NCBI RefSeq assembly: GCF_011046735.1
Contig: NZ_CP049258.1
Coordinates: 2,808,001-2,872,000, forward strand
From: Nordella sp. HKS 07
GTDB lineage: Bacteria > Pseudomonadota > Alphaproteobacteria > Rhizobiales > Aestuariivirgaceae
Direction: 5' to 3'
DNA: 64,000 nucleotides
Of the stretch, positions 35,696 to 44,806 are shown piece after piece (the first letter of the stretch is position 1; each line of letters begins with the position of its first letter). The position numbers were made by a program, and so were the translations under genes. Under the pieces are notes generated by a model that was not told the origin of the DNA, made no database searches, and saw nothing but the letters and a program-made list of their open reading frames with translations.

Positions 35696-36808
35696 TCAGG
35701 CCTTCTGCCATTCGGCCGCGACCGCGTCATCCGTTTCCTGCTGCGCATGTTTGTCACGCAGGTGTGAGAAATCCCCCTCGGGCAGCAGCCGAGACAGCGC
35801 CCACACCGCCATCGCGCGGACCAGAGCGGAGGTGTCGCCGAGCAGGCGCTCGGCTTCCGGCGCCAGCCCGGCGTCGCCCGAATTGCCGATGGCGATCAGC
35901 ACATTGCGGATGAAGCGGTCGCGGCCGCTGCGCTTGACGGGCGAAGCGGTGAACAGCGCGCGGAAGGCCTGATCGTCGAGGCGGGCGAGATCGGCGAGCC
36001 GGGGGGCGATGAGGTCGCCACGCGCCTTGAGCTTCGCCTCCCGGGCAATGCCGGCGAACTTGTTCCACGGACACACCGCGAGGCAGTCGTCGCAGCCAAA
36101 GATGCGGTTGCCGATGGCGGCGCGCAATTCGCGGTCGATATGGCCCTTATGCTCGATGGTAAGATAGGAGATACAGCGGCGCGCATCGAGCTGATAGGGC
36201 GCTGGGAACGCATGTGTCGGGCAGATATCGAGGCAGGCCCGGCACGAGCCGCAGTGATCGCTCTCCGCTTCGTCACGCTTGAGTTCGGCGGCGCTCAGTA
36301 TCGCGCCGAGGAAAAACCACGAGCCCAGTTGCCGGGAGACGAGATTGGTGTGCCTGCCTTGCCAGCCGAGACCGGCGGCTTCCGCCAGCGGCTTCTCCAT
36401 GAGAGGGGCGGTGTCGACGAAGACCTTGACGTCCTGTTGCGTCTCACGCGCCAGCCACTGCGCCACATGCTTGAGCTTGCCCTTGATGACGTCGTGATAG
36501 TCGCGCCCCAGCGCATAGACCGATATGACGCCGGTATCCTTGTGCGCGAGCCGGCTCATGGGATCGATCTCGGGACCGTAACTCATGGCGAGCAGGATGA
36601 CCGAGCGCGCCTCGGGCCAGAGCACATGCGGGTCGGCGCGCCGGTCCGCCGTCTCCTTGAGCCAGCCCATGTCGCCCTCGCGGCCGAGGTCCAGGAATTC
36701 CCCGAGCCTCCCTCCCGCTTGCGGCGCCGCGGCGGGATCGGCGATGCGCAGTTCGGCGAAGCCTTCGTCCTTGGCCCTTTCCCTCAGTCTGTCCTCGAGC
36801 GATGTCAT
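35696..36808 (-). CDS. queG: Epoxyqueuosine reductase
   Basis: A 370-residue cobalamin-dependent enzyme that makes the last step of queuosine, the modified base in the wobble position of several tRNAs. The iron-sulfur ligands are [12 protein letters not shown] (about 190-201) and [11 protein letters not shown] (about 240-250). The N-terminal part has [19 protein letters not shown], and the C-terminal third carries HEAT-like helices. Length and motifs match QueG throughout. Confidence 0.96.
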   Translation of the reverse strand: MTSLEDRLRERAKDEGFAELRIADPAAAPQAGGRLGEFLDLGREGDMGWLKETADRRADPHVLWPEARSVILLAMSYGPEIDPMSRLAHKDTGVISVYALGRDYHDVIKGKLKHVAQWLARETQQDVKVFVDTAPLMEKPLAEAAGLGWQGRHTNLVSRQLGSWFFLGAILSAAELKRDEAESDHCGSCRACLDICPTHAFPAPYQLDARRCISYLTIEHKGHIDRELRAAIGNRIFGCDDCLAVCPWNKFAGIAREAKLKARGDLIAPRLADLARLDDQAFRALFTASPVKRSGRDRFIRNVLIAIGNSGDAGLAPEAERLLGDTSALVRAMAVWALSRLLPEGDFSHLRDKHAQQETDDAVAAEWQKA

Positions 36809-36885
36809 CCCGCTATTCTATCTCTTTTCCGTCAGCGGGGCGAAAAGCCGGAAATTGAGAAAATCGGATACAGCTCGCCGGCTCT

Positions 36886-37569
36886 TCAGAAATCGAGATC
36901 CGTATAGGATTTGGACGCCGGCATGCCGCGCACGCTGTCGGCGAGGAGCGGTCGGAAGGAGGGCCTCGATTTGAGGCGCTGAAACCACGCCTTGGCGGAC
37001 GGAAAATCAGCCCACGGAACATCGCCGATATAGTCGATCGCCGAGAAATGTGCCGCGCCGGCGAGATCGGCGAGCGAGAGATGATCACCCGCCAGCCAGT
37101 TGCGGCCGTCGGCCAGACGGCCGACATAATCGAGATGGGCCTTCAGCAGGTCGAGACCCTTGCGCACCCGCGTCATCTCGGGCGAGCCGCCGCCCTGTTC
37201 GCGCGGCATGAAGCGGCGCACCACTTTCTCGGTCAGCACCGGCTCGGCGACCTCGGCGTAGAATTTCGTGTCGAACCAGCCGGTGAGGCGGCGCACTTCG
37301 GCGCGCGCCGCGGCATTGCCGGGTATGAGGGAGGTGGCGCCGTTGCGTGTCTCCTCCAGATATTCGCTCAACGCCTCGACGCCGCTTACCGCCGAGCCGT
37401 CGTCTTCAACCAGAACCGGAAGCGTGCCCGCCGCATTGAAGCGGAACAGGTCCGCGGATGGCGCCCAGGGCTGCTCGTCGCGCAATTCGGCCGGGCTGCC
37501 ATATTCGTTAAGGGCGAGCCGCATGCGGCGGGAATAGGGATCGAGCGTGAAATGATGGAGACGGGGCAT
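36886..37569 (-). CDS. Glutathione S-transferase family protein
   Basis: A 227-residue two-domain GST. The thioredoxin-like N-domain (1-80) has FTLDPYSRRMRLAL with Ser/Tyr near residue 13, and GTLPVLVEDDGSAVSGVEALSEYLE for glutathione binding. The helical C-domain ends with HLSLADLAGAAHFSAIDYIG, a normal N-capping motif. The ATG at 37569 is five bases after AAGGA; the in-frame ATG at 37575 is too close to it. Detoxification is the usual role; the substrate is unknown. Confidence 0.88.
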   Translation of the reverse strand: MPRLHHFTLDPYSRRMRLALNEYGSPAELRDEQPWAPSADLFRFNAAGTLPVLVEDDGSAVSGVEALSEYLEETRNGATSLIPGNAAARAEVRRLTGWFDTKFYAEVAEPVLTEKVVRRFMPREQGGGSPEMTRVRKGLDLLKAHLDYVGRLADGRNWLAGDHLSLADLAGAAHFSAIDYIGDVPWADFPSAKAWFQRLKSRPSFRPLLADSVRGMPASKSYTDLDF

Positions 37570-37753
37570 CAGCATCCTTGTAACTTGCGAAACTCGCGCT
37601 GGAAAATGATCAGCTTGTGATCCGGGCGGAATTCCATCTTAAATCGTCGTAATACAGCGGCGAAATACCGCGCCGCCATTGCCGGGCCGTCATGTCGCAT
37701 ATAGAACCCCGAGAAGCGGGCGGCAAGCGATTCCCCGGGAACATGGTCTCAAC

Positions 37754-38578
37754 ATGCCCATCGAACAAATTTTGATTCTGGCCCTGATCCAGGGCATTAC
37801 CGAATTCCTGCCGATCTCCTCCTCGGGCCATCTGCTACTCGTGCCTTTGCTGACCGGCTGGCCCGATCAGGGACTCATGACCGACGTCATGGTGCATATG
37901 GGATCGTTCCTCGCCGTCGTTGTCTATTTCTGGCGTGACATCCTCAAGCTCATCGGCGGCGCCATCGACCTCCTGCGCGGCCGCATGACGGTATGGGGCA
38001 AGCTGGCGCTGTTCATCATCGCCGCCACCATACCGGCGGTCATTCTCGGGCCCATTCTCGATAAGATCGGTTTCATGGATGCGGCCCGCAGCATGCCGCA
38101 GCTCGTCGCCTGGAACGCCATCATCTTCGGCATATTGCTCTATCTGTGCGACCGCTACGGCCTGTGGGTGAAGCGCATGGAGAACATGACGTTCGGCCAA
38201 GCGATGATCATCGGCGTCGCCCAGGCCATTGCCATCATTCCCGGCACCAGCCGCTCCGGCATCACCATGACGGCGGGCCGCGCCTTGGGCTTCGAGCGAC
38301 CCGAGGCGGCACGTTTCTCCTTTCTCCTCGGCATTCCGGCGATCGCCGGCGCCGGCGTTCTCAAGCTTGGCACCGCGATCAGCGAAGGCCATCCGATTTC
38401 CGGCGACCAGCTGCTCACCGCCGCCTTCACCTTCATCGTGGCGCTCGCCACCATCGCGGTGCTGATGAAGCTGGTCAAGGTCACGAGCTTCCTGCCCTTC
38501 GCGATCTATCGCGTGGCGCTCGGCGTCATACTCCTGGCGCTCATCTATTCCGGCTACAGCTTCGGCACGGTGCATTAG
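37754..38578 (+). CDS. uppP: Undecaprenyl-diphosphatase
   Basis: A 274-residue polytopic membrane enzyme that recycles undecaprenyl pyrophosphate for cell-wall synthesis. It has both active-site regions: ALIQGITEFLPISSSGHLLL (residues 10-29) and PGTSRSGITMTAGRALG (about 168-184). The ATG at 37754 gives the usual MPIEQILILA start; an earlier in-frame codon adds an unrelated lead. It stands alone and is followed by a palindrome starting at its stop codon. Overproduction gives bacitracin resistance in relatives. Confidence 0.97.
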   Translation: MPIEQILILALIQGITEFLPISSSGHLLLVPLLTGWPDQGLMTDVMVHMGSFLAVVVYFWRDILKLIGGAIDLLRGRMTVWGKLALFIIAATIPAVILGPILDKIGFMDAARSMPQLVAWNAIIFGILLYLCDRYGLWVKRMENMTFGQAMIIGVAQAIAIIPGTSRSGITMTAGRALGFERPEAARFSFLLGIPAIAGAGVLKLGTAISEGHPISGDQLLTAAFTFIVALATIAVLMKLVKVTSFLPFAIYRVALGVILLALIYSGYSFGTVH

Positions 38579-38730
38579 AGCCTTTCCCGTTTTGATCGGA
38601 TCAGTGGATTCGATCAAAACGGGACAAAAAGGCTCGATGACATATATCTGGAGCGCTTCCTTGTCGCGAAAGTCGAGCAACTTTCGCGGGAAGCGCTCTA
38701 GCATCCCGGCGAAGTGAAATCGCTTCGCCG
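38578..38730. repeat. Mosaic of three palindromes
   Basis: Unit 1 (38578-38635) starts inside the uppP stop codon with arms GAGCCTTT and AAAGGCTC and inner CCCGTTTTGATCG/CGATCAAAACGGG. Unit 2 (38651-38698) has GAGCGCTTCC and GGAAGCGCTC with inner CGCGAAAGT/ACTTTCGCG. Unit 3 (38707-38730) is CGGCGAAG/CTTCGCCG. The order matches the element at 32388-32484. Unit 1 could end uppP transcription. Confidence 0.65.
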
Positions 38731-38751
38731 AAACGTGCCTGCGCGGGAACC

Positions 38752-39750
38752 TTAATTGAGGTCGACGATCTCTTTCGGCTTGCCCGTCGGGCCGGAGAAT
38801 TCGCCGGCCTTACGGTAGCGATAGAGATAGGACGGCACGATGGCCTCGATGCCGCGCGGCGTGATGCCGAGCCCCTGCAAGGTGCGGCCCTCCTCGATGG
38901 CTTCGGGGCTCACCACATTGTCGTGTTTGAGCAGCTCGACCTGGTCGCTGGTGAGGAGCGGCTTGGGCAGAAGGCCCATGATCATGCCCTGGACGCGCGC
39001 CACGGACCACGGCACGGGGACGAGCAGGCGCTTGCGGCCGATCGTCTCCAGGGTGAAATCGATGAGCGAGCGGAAACTTTGGACCTCCGGGCCACCCAGC
39101 TCATAGGTCTTACCCGAGGCGACGTTGGCGTCGATCAGCCGCGTCACCGCCCGGGCGATGTCGCCGACGAAGACCGGCTGGAATTTCGTCTCCCCGCCGC
39201 CGATCAGCGGTAAGGCCGGCGAGAAACGGGCCATGGCGGCGAATCGGTTGAAGAATTGGTCTTCCGGGCCGAAGACGATCGACGGCCGGAGCACGATCGC
39301 ACCCTGGAAATTGGCGCGGGCGCGCGCTTCGCCTTCCGCCTTGGACTTGGCGTAGTCACTGGTCGAACCCGCATCGGCGCCGATCGCCGACATCTGGATG
39401 AACAGCTTCGCTTTCGCCGCCTTGGCCGCCCTCGCGGTTGCCTCTGCGCCAAAAACATGAATGGCATCAAAGCTTTGCGCCCCGGCACTGTAGAGCACGC
39501 CGGTCAGGTTGATGACCGCTTGCGCGCCTTCGCAGACCGCCGCCAGCGAATCCGGATAGCGCACATTGGCCTGCACCGGCATGATCTGGCCCGGCACACC
39601 CAGGGGCTGGACATGGCCCGCCAGATCGGGCCTGCGGCAGGCGACCCTGATGCGGTAACCCCGCTTGGCCAGGGCACGGGTGACATGCCGGCCGAGAAAA
39701 CCGGAGCCGCCGATGAGGGTAATCAGTGTTTCGGAAGGAGCAAGCGTCAC
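38752..39750 (-). CDS. NDUFA9-like complex I-associated NAD(P)-binding protein
   Basis: A 332-residue atypical SDR. The cofactor motif is TLIGGSGFLGRHVTRALAKRGYRIRVACRRPDLAGH (near residues 10-45), a pattern I recognise from the NDUFA9-like group of alphaproteobacteria, relatives of a mitochondrial complex I subunit. The family has no proven catalysis and may stabilise complex I or act in quinone metabolism. The start is GTG at 39750, which gives the usual short MTLAPSETLITLIGG lead; no ATG is present in frame nearby. It is followed by repeats separating it from uppP. Confidence 0.86.
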   Translation of the reverse strand: MTLAPSETLITLIGGSGFLGRHVTRALAKRGYRIRVACRRPDLAGHVQPLGVPGQIMPVQANVRYPDSLAAVCEGAQAVINLTGVLYSAGAQSFDAIHVFGAEATARAAKAAKAKLFIQMSAIGADAGSTSDYAKSKAEGEARARANFQGAIVLRPSIVFGPEDQFFNRFAAMARFSPALPLIGGGETKFQPVFVGDIARAVTRLIDANVASGKTYELGGPEVQSFRSLIDFTLETIGRKRLLVPVPWSVARVQGMIMGLLPKPLLTSDQVELLKHDNVVSPEAIEEGRTLQGLGITPRGIEAIVPSYLYRYRKAGEFSGPTGKPKEIVDLN

Positions 39751-39843
39751 GCCGTCAAATCCATCATGTTGACAGGATTTGGGCCTTTTACCGGCGGGCC
39801 GCCGCCTTTGCAAAGCCCAAATCGCCCCTCACAAGGCAGTCAG

Positions 39844-39872
39844 TTGACACTGATGCAATGGATATCTATGAA
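39844..39872 (+). promoter_or_regulatory. Promoter of tRNA-Leu
   Basis: TTGACA (39844-39849), a 17-base spacer and TATGAA (39867-39872) would start transcription a few bases before the tRNA at 39883. Upstream, GATTTGGGC (39776-39784) and GCCCAAATC (39815-39823) form a hairpin close to the divergent gene. Confidence 0.75.
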
Positions 39873-39882
39873 CGCCCGCAAT

Positions 39883-39967
<85 letters not shown>

Positions 39968-39979
39968 ATTTTTCACTCC

Positions 39980-39995
39980 CCGAGCTTCGGCTCGG
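39980..39995 (+). terminator. UUCG hairpin after tRNA-Leu
   Basis: CCGAGC/GCTCGG with a TTCG tetraloop lies 12 bases after the tRNA. A short T stretch (ATTTTTC) precedes it, not follows it. It may end transcription or protect the precursor from trimming; the terminator call is uncertain. Confidence 0.4.
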
Positions 39996-40071
39996 CGAGC
40001 CCTCGATCTGACCGAAGCATATGAAATTGGGCAGTCGCATTCCGGAGCGGAATGCGGCGATCGATTGACGG

Positions 40072-40683
40072 ATGGCAGTAAAAATTTACAAGGGCGATTT
40101 GCCGGCGGGGCTCGATCTCGGACCGGAAGTCGCGATCGATACCGAAACGCTCGGGCTCAACCCCCTGCGCGACAAGCTCTGTGTGGTGCAATTGTCGTCG
40201 GGCGACGGCAATGCTCATCTGGTCCAGCTCGACCGCTCGGCCTATGACGCGCCGCGCCTCAAGGCACTGCTGGAGAACAGAGAAGCGCTCAAGATCTTCC
40301 ATTTCGCGCGTTTCGATGTCGCCACACTGAAGCATTATCTGGGCGTGGTGACCGGTCCGGTCTACTGCACCAAGATCGCCTCCAAGCTCTCGCGCACCTA
40401 TACCGACCGGCATGGCCTCAAGGATCTGGTCAAGGAGCTGCTCGGCATCGAGCTCAACAAGCAGCAGCAGAGCTCCGACTGGGGCGCCCATGTCCTGAGT
40501 GATTCGCAGAAGCAATACGCCGCCCAGGACGTCCTTTATCTGCACGAACTCAAAGCCAGGCTGGATCAGATGCTGGAGCGCGAGGGCCGCAAGGGCCTGG
40601 CGCGCGCCTGTTTCGATTTTGTCCCGGTGCGGGCCGAGCTCGATCTTCTCGGCTGGACCGAAGACGATGTCTTCGCGCATTGA
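40072..40683 (+). CDS. rnd: Ribonuclease D-type 3'-5' exonuclease
   Basis: A 203-residue DEDDy exonuclease. The acidic residues are in VAIDTETLGL (Asp and Glu of motif I), HFARFDVATL (motif II) and YAAQDVLYL (motif III with Tyr and Asp). It lacks the C-terminal HRDC domains of E. coli RNase D (375 residues), as is usual for the short alphaproteobacterial form. It trims 3' ends of structured RNA, and it lies just after a tRNA gene. The next gene, lptC, begins four bases after its stop. Confidence 0.93.
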   Translation: MAVKIYKGDLPAGLDLGPEVAIDTETLGLNPLRDKLCVVQLSSGDGNAHLVQLDRSAYDAPRLKALLENREALKIFHFARFDVATLKHYLGVVTGPVYCTKIASKLSRTYTDRHGLKDLVKELLGIELNKQQQSSDWGAHVLSDSQKQYAAQDVLYLHELKARLDQMLEREGRKGLARACFDFVPVRAELDLLGWTEDDVFAH

Positions 40684-40687
40684 CGCC

Positions 40688-41314
40688 ATGCCGCGCGGGG
40701 CGCGCCGGCGCAACGCGCGGGCGGCCACGCGCGCACGTCTGGCGCCCTATGTCTCGGCTGCCTTCGGACTCGTCCTGATCGGAGTGGTCCTGGCATTCCT
40801 CTACCAGACCGGTGCCTTCACGCCGGCGCCGGCGCCGGTCGAGGAGGCCGTCGTTCCTGCCGACCACGTGACGGTCACCACCTCCACCATCACGGGCCTG
40901 GACCGCCAGCAACAGCCCTATTCGATCTCGGCCGTGACGGGCATCCAGGACAAGGCCGAGCCGAAATTCATCAAGCTGGATCAGGTTTCCGGCGCCACCA
41001 GCCGCAAGAATGGCGAGGCCATCACCTTCCAGTCGAAGAAGGGCCTTTACAATTCCGACGTCAAGACGCTCGATCTAGACACCGAAGTGGTGATCCGGTC
41101 GGAAGGACGCTTCACCGCCCGCATGGACAAGGCCCATGTGGTCGTCGGCGAGAAACGACTGACCAGCGATGTCCCGGTCGCGGTCGAGTTGTCGAACGGG
41201 ACGATCAACGCCAATGGCGTGCAAATAACCAATGACGGCAACAATATTCTGTTCTTGAATGGGGTGAAGGCCCATTTTGGAAGCTCGAACTCTCAAGGAG
41301 ACCGCACCCCATGA
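40688..41314 (+). CDS. lptC: Lipopolysaccharide export protein LptC
   Basis: A 208-residue bitopic protein. A basic cytoplasmic lead (MPRGARRRNARAATR) precedes one membrane helix (about 27-46, AAFGLVLIGVVLAFLYQTGA), and the remainder is a periplasmic beta-jellyroll that passes LPS from LptB2FG to LptA. Typical repeats are YSISAVTGIQDKAEPKFI and SKKGLYNSDVKTLDLDTEV. The ATG at 40688 follows the rnd stop; an in-frame codon further left would run inside rnd. It overlaps lptA by four bases. Confidence 0.93.
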   Translation: MPRGARRRNARAATRARLAPYVSAAFGLVLIGVVLAFLYQTGAFTPAPAPVEEAVVPADHVTVTTSTITGLDRQQQPYSISAVTGIQDKAEPKFIKLDQVSGATSRKNGEAITFQSKKGLYNSDVKTLDLDTEVVIRSEGRFTARMDKAHVVVGEKRLTSDVPVAVELSNGTINANGVQITNDGNNILFLNGVKAHFGSSNSQGDRTP

Positions 41315-41832
41315 ACCGCCGCGCCAGCCTCGCCGTACTCTCCGCGCTTGCTGGGCTCGCTTTCGGCGGGCTTGGGGCTTCCGCCCAGACGGTCGATATG
41401 TCGGCTGCCACGCAGGAGAGCAAGACGCCTCGCAATGTCGATATCGAGGCCGACACGATGGAAATCCTCGATGAGCAGAAGAAGGCCATCTTCAAGGGCA
41501 ATGTGAACGCCAAGCGCGGAGATGTGACGCTTAAGACCGATACGCTGGTCGTGACCTATGAGGAGCAGCTCGACGCCAAGGGCGAGAAGAAGACCGAAGT
41601 CACCCTGCTCGACGCCGACGGCAATGTGGTGATCGTCACAGCCAAGCAGACGGTTACCGGCAAGACCGCCCATATGGACGTCAAAGCGAACAAGCTCTGG
41701 GTGAAGGGCGGCGCCAAGGTGCTGCAGGGCAAGACGGTGATGAACGGCGAGCAGCTGTTCGTCGATCTCAAGACCAATAAGAGCGAGATGACCGGTGGTC
41801 GGGTCAAGGGCAGTTTCGTTCCGGAGCAGTGA
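41311..41832 (+). CDS. lptA: Lipopolysaccharide transport periplasmic protein LptA
   Basis: A 173-residue periplasmic OstA-like protein. A signal peptide covers about residues 1-27 (ALAGLAFGGLGASAQ). The mature part has the jellyroll pattern VDIEADTMEILDEQKKAIFKG and NVNAKRGDVTLKTDTLVVTY. It bridges the inner and outer membrane for LPS. The ATG at 41311 overlaps the lptC stop. lptB follows after 24 bases. Confidence 0.94.
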   Translation: MNRRASLAVLSALAGLAFGGLGASAQTVDMSAATQESKTPRNVDIEADTMEILDEQKKAIFKGNVNAKRGDVTLKTDTLVVTYEEQLDAKGEKKTEVTLLDADGNVVIVTAKQTVTGKTAHMDVKANKLWVKGGAKVLQGKTVMNGEQLFVDLKTNKSEMTGGRVKGSFVPEQ

Positions 41833-41856
41833 CAGTTTCACCCAATATTAATCTAA

Positions 41857-42714
41857 ATGAGCGGTAATCAGGTGACGCAGAAGGGTGAGGCAATGACGGC
41901 CGCACGGCCCCGCAAACCGGTAAAGGTGTTGGGGCACGGCCAGCGGATAGCGGAGCAGGCGCCGAGGCGCCGCGCCGAGGATTCGCGCCCCGATGACGGT
42001 CTGGTTGCCGTGGGGCTCCGCAAGAGCTTCGGACAGCGGCCGGTGGTCAAGGGGGTCGATCTCTCCGTGAAGCGTGGCGAGGCCGTGGGGCTGCTTGGAC
42101 CCAATGGCGCCGGCAAGACGACGGTGTTCTACATGATCACCGGGCTCATCGCGTCGGACCAGGGAACGATCAGCCTCGACGGGACGGATATCACCACCCT
42201 GCCGATGTATCAGCGTGCCAGGTTGGGTATCGGATATCTGCCCCAGGAAAGTTCAATCTTTCGCGGTCTCTCGGTTGAGGACAATATTCGTGCCGTGCTG
42301 GAGCTCGTCGAACCCGATCGTCAGCGGCGCGAAAGTGAGTTGCGTGAGTTGCTCGATGAGTTTTCCGTCTCGCATTTACGGCATTCGCCAGCTGTGGCGT
42401 TATCTGGCGGTGAGCGTCGCCGGGTGGAGATCGCCCGTGCCCTCGCCACCCATCCGCAATTCATGCTCCTCGACGAGCCCTTCGCCGGAATTGATCCGAT
42501 TGCGATCGGTGATATACGCCAGCTGGTGCGACAGCTTACCGCTCGGGGAATCGGGGTGCTTATTACGGATCACAACGTCCGTGAAACCCTCGACCTCATC
42601 GACCGCGCGCTCATCATCCATGAGGGCGAGGTCCTGACCGAAGGCACGCCGCAGGAAATCGTGCACAATCCCGACGTGCGGCGCTTCTATCTGGGCGAGG
42701 GCTTCAGCCTCTGA
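41857..42714 (+). CDS. lptB: LPS export ABC transporter ATPase LptB
   Basis: A 285-residue ATPase that powers LPS extraction. Walker A is GPNGAGKTT near residue 83, the signature LSGGERRRVEIARAL near 176, Walker B FMLLDEPFAGIDPI, and the LptB-specific end LTEGTPQEIVHNPDVRRFYLGEGF. An N-terminal extension of about 45 charged residues, not in E. coli LptB, is usual in Rhizobiales. The start could be ATG 41857 or the in-frame ATG 41893, which has a better ribosome site (GGTGAGG). It is followed by rpoN, a conserved order. Confidence 0.95.
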   Translation: MSGNQVTQKGEAMTAARPRKPVKVLGHGQRIAEQAPRRRAEDSRPDDGLVAVGLRKSFGQRPVVKGVDLSVKRGEAVGLLGPNGAGKTTVFYMITGLIASDQGTISLDGTDITTLPMYQRARLGIGYLPQESSIFRGLSVEDNIRAVLELVEPDRQRRESELRELLDEFSVSHLRHSPAVALSGGERRRVEIARALATHPQFMLLDEPFAGIDPIAIGDIRQLVRQLTARGIGVLITDHNVRETLDLIDRALIIHEGEVLTEGTPQEIVHNPDVRRFYLGEGFSL

Positions 42715-42830
42715 TATCCTCCCTGTTCCTGCGCGCAGCGTGAGAGGCCGGTTGCGGCCCATCACACGAAGTCGTGATTGCGGCCGGGCGTTCTCAAGGG
42801 ATCACCTCGGCGATCCATCTCCTTGTTTCA

Positions 42831-43081
42831 CGCATCGGATTGTCCGAAAGCCGCTTCGCGCCTTATCAGTCGGATGCCGTAGTGCATTTTAAGTTCGGTT
42901 ATGCTACGCGCAAGCCGAGTTGCGGGCGTTTTCCGGCATTCAAGGATTGTGAAGGCGCCCGCTCCGTTAGCGCGTGATCAGGAAAACCGGACACCGGTTT
43001 TTCCGTCCGATCGCTCGCTAAGCTTAAGATTCTGATCACGTTTATCAACTCGGGCTGATCCGGCCCGAAGTGATCGTGATC
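42831..43081. repeat. Intergenic repeats between lptB and rpoN
   Basis: The 390-base gap 42715-43104 holds no supported gene. It contains a copy of the 10251 element (CGCATCGGATTGTCCGAAAG, 42831-42850), a hairpin GGAAAACCGG/CCGGTTTTTCC (42981-42990, 42994-43004), and a longer palindrome with outer GATCACG/CGTGATC (43034-43040, 43075-43081) around CGGGC/GCCCG. The last two units recur in the same order at 45907-46010. The rpoN promoter must lie in or near this repeat. Confidence 0.6.
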
Positions 43082-43104
43082 CAGGGTAGGAAGGGGGCGC
43101 TTGG

Positions 43105-44610
43105 ATGGCGCTGACTCCACGTTTGGAACTCAGACAGGGCCAGTCCCTGGTCATGACTCCGCAATTGCAGCAGGCGATCAAGCTTCTGCAAATGTCGAAT
43201 CTCGAGCTCCAGGCTTTCGTCGAGAGCGAACTCGAGAAGAACCCGTTGCTGGAGCGCGACGAGAAGCGCGAGGCGCCCGCCGCCGGCGACGTGGCAGAAG
43301 AGCGCGACGTTGCCAGCGCGATGAAGGATGGGGCGAGCGCCAGCGAAAAGCTCGCCACGCTCGATACCGATCTCGAGAATGTCTATCAGGGCGAAAGCCG
43401 CGCCGATGCGGCGAACCGTGCCCAGATGTCCCCCGTCGATTCGGGCTGGGCATCGCTCAAATCCTCGCGTGGCGTGTCGCTCGACCAGGACGATCTCGAT
43501 TTTGGCGCAGCACTTACCCGCGAGACGACGCTTGCCGAACATCTGACCGAGCAGTTGACACTGGCCATCGCCGATCCGGCTGACCGGCTGATCGGCCAGA
43601 ACCTCATCGGCATGGTCAACGAGGCGGGCTACCTCACGAGCGATCCGGCCCAGGTGGCCGAGATGCTGGGCACCGATGTGGCGCATGTCGAGCGTGTGCT
43701 CGCCGTTCTGCAAGGTTTCGATCCGGCCGGCGTCTTCGCCCGCGATCTCAAGGAATGCCTCAGGCTGCAGCTCAAGGAACTGGATCGGCTCGATCCGGCG
43801 ATGATGGTCCTCGTCGATCATCTCGATCTTGTCGCCAAGCGCGATTTCGCCGCCCTCAAGAGCCTGTGCAAGGTGGATGCCGACGACATCCGCGACATGA
43901 TCACGGAATTGCGCCGGCTCAATCCCAAGCCTGGCCACGTTTTCGGCGCCGAGCCGGTTCAACCGGTGGTTCCCGACGTGTCGGTCAGGCCGGCGCCCGA
44001 CGGCAGCTGGCTGGTCGAACTCAACAACGACACGCTGCCGCGCGTGCTCGTCAACAACCGCTATATGGCCCAGGTCTCGCGCGGCGCCATGCGCAGTGAG
44101 GACAAGACCTATCTTTCCGAGTGTCACGCCAACGCGACATGGCTGGTGCGCAGCCTCGACCAGCGCGCCAAGACCATACTCAAGGTGGCGCGCGAGATCG
44201 TGCGCCAGCAGGATGCGTTCCTGGCCTATGGCGTCCAGCATCTGCGCCCGCTCAATCTCAAGACGGTGGCGGAAGCCATCGAGATGCATGAATCGACGGT
44301 GAGCCGGGTGACCTCGAACAAATATGTCGCCACGTCGCGCGGCATCTTCGAGCTCAAATATTTCTTCACCACGGCGATCAGTTCGGTCGAGGGGGGCGAA
44401 GCGCATTCGGCCGAATCCGTGCGCCATCGCCTGCGCGAGATGATCGAGCGCGAGTCCGCCGCCAACGTCCTGTCGGACGATACCCTCGTCGACATGCTAA
44501 AGGCGGAAGGCATCGAAATCGCCCGCCGCACAGTTGCCAAATATCGGGAATCGCTAGGAATTCCTTCGTCGGTACAGCGCCGCCGGGAGAAGAACACCTT
44601 CGGCTCCTGA
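43105..44610 (+). CDS. rpoN: RNA polymerase sigma-54 factor
   Basis: A 501-residue sigma-54. The activator-contacting region I is at the N-terminus (LELRQGQSLVMTPQLQQAIKLLQMSNLELQ), an acidic region II follows (about 60-130), then the core-binding region. The DNA-binding part includes the helix-turn-helix (LKTVAEAIEMHESTVSRVTS) and the RpoN box ARRTVAKYRE at 473-482. It directs transcription of nitrogen and other genes that need enhancer-binding activators. The start at 43105 has AAGGGGG upstream. It sits between lptB and hpf, the usual order. Confidence 0.98.
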   Translation: MALTPRLELRQGQSLVMTPQLQQAIKLLQMSNLELQAFVESELEKNPLLERDEKREAPAAGDVAEERDVASAMKDGASASEKLATLDTDLENVYQGESRADAANRAQMSPVDSGWASLKSSRGVSLDQDDLDFGAALTRETTLAEHLTEQLTLAIADPADRLIGQNLIGMVNEAGYLTSDPAQVAEMLGTDVAHVERVLAVLQGFDPAGVFARDLKECLRLQLKELDRLDPAMMVLVDHLDLVAKRDFAALKSLCKVDADDIRDMITELRRLNPKPGHVFGAEPVQPVVPDVSVRPAPDGSWLVELNNDTLPRVLVNNRYMAQVSRGAMRSEDKTYLSECHANATWLVRSLDQRAKTILKVAREIVRQQDAFLAYGVQHLRPLNLKTVAEAIEMHESTVSRVTSNKYVATSRGIFELKYFFTTAISSVEGGEAHSAESVRHRLREMIERESAANVLSDDTLVDMLKAEGIEIARRTVAKYRESLGIPSSVQRRREKNTFGS

Positions 44611-44806
44611 TGCTCCGGCCGGGGCTCGGATTAAGGTTGACTTAACCGGCGCCCACGACTAGTTTCCGCGCCGTTTTGGAGGGGGCTGGTCCTCTCTGGT
44701 GACATAGCGGAAGCCGAAGGCCGGGATAAGAAACTTTCGGCAGTTGACGCCGGACGCCGCACCGCCCACATTGGATGGGCCAAGTCGATAAGCACTGTCA
44801 GGTAAA

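Noticed and set aside
42774-42977. Small open frame in the gap before rpoN
   Set aside because: It is read through dispersed repeats, lacks a ribosome site and has no recognisable sequence.
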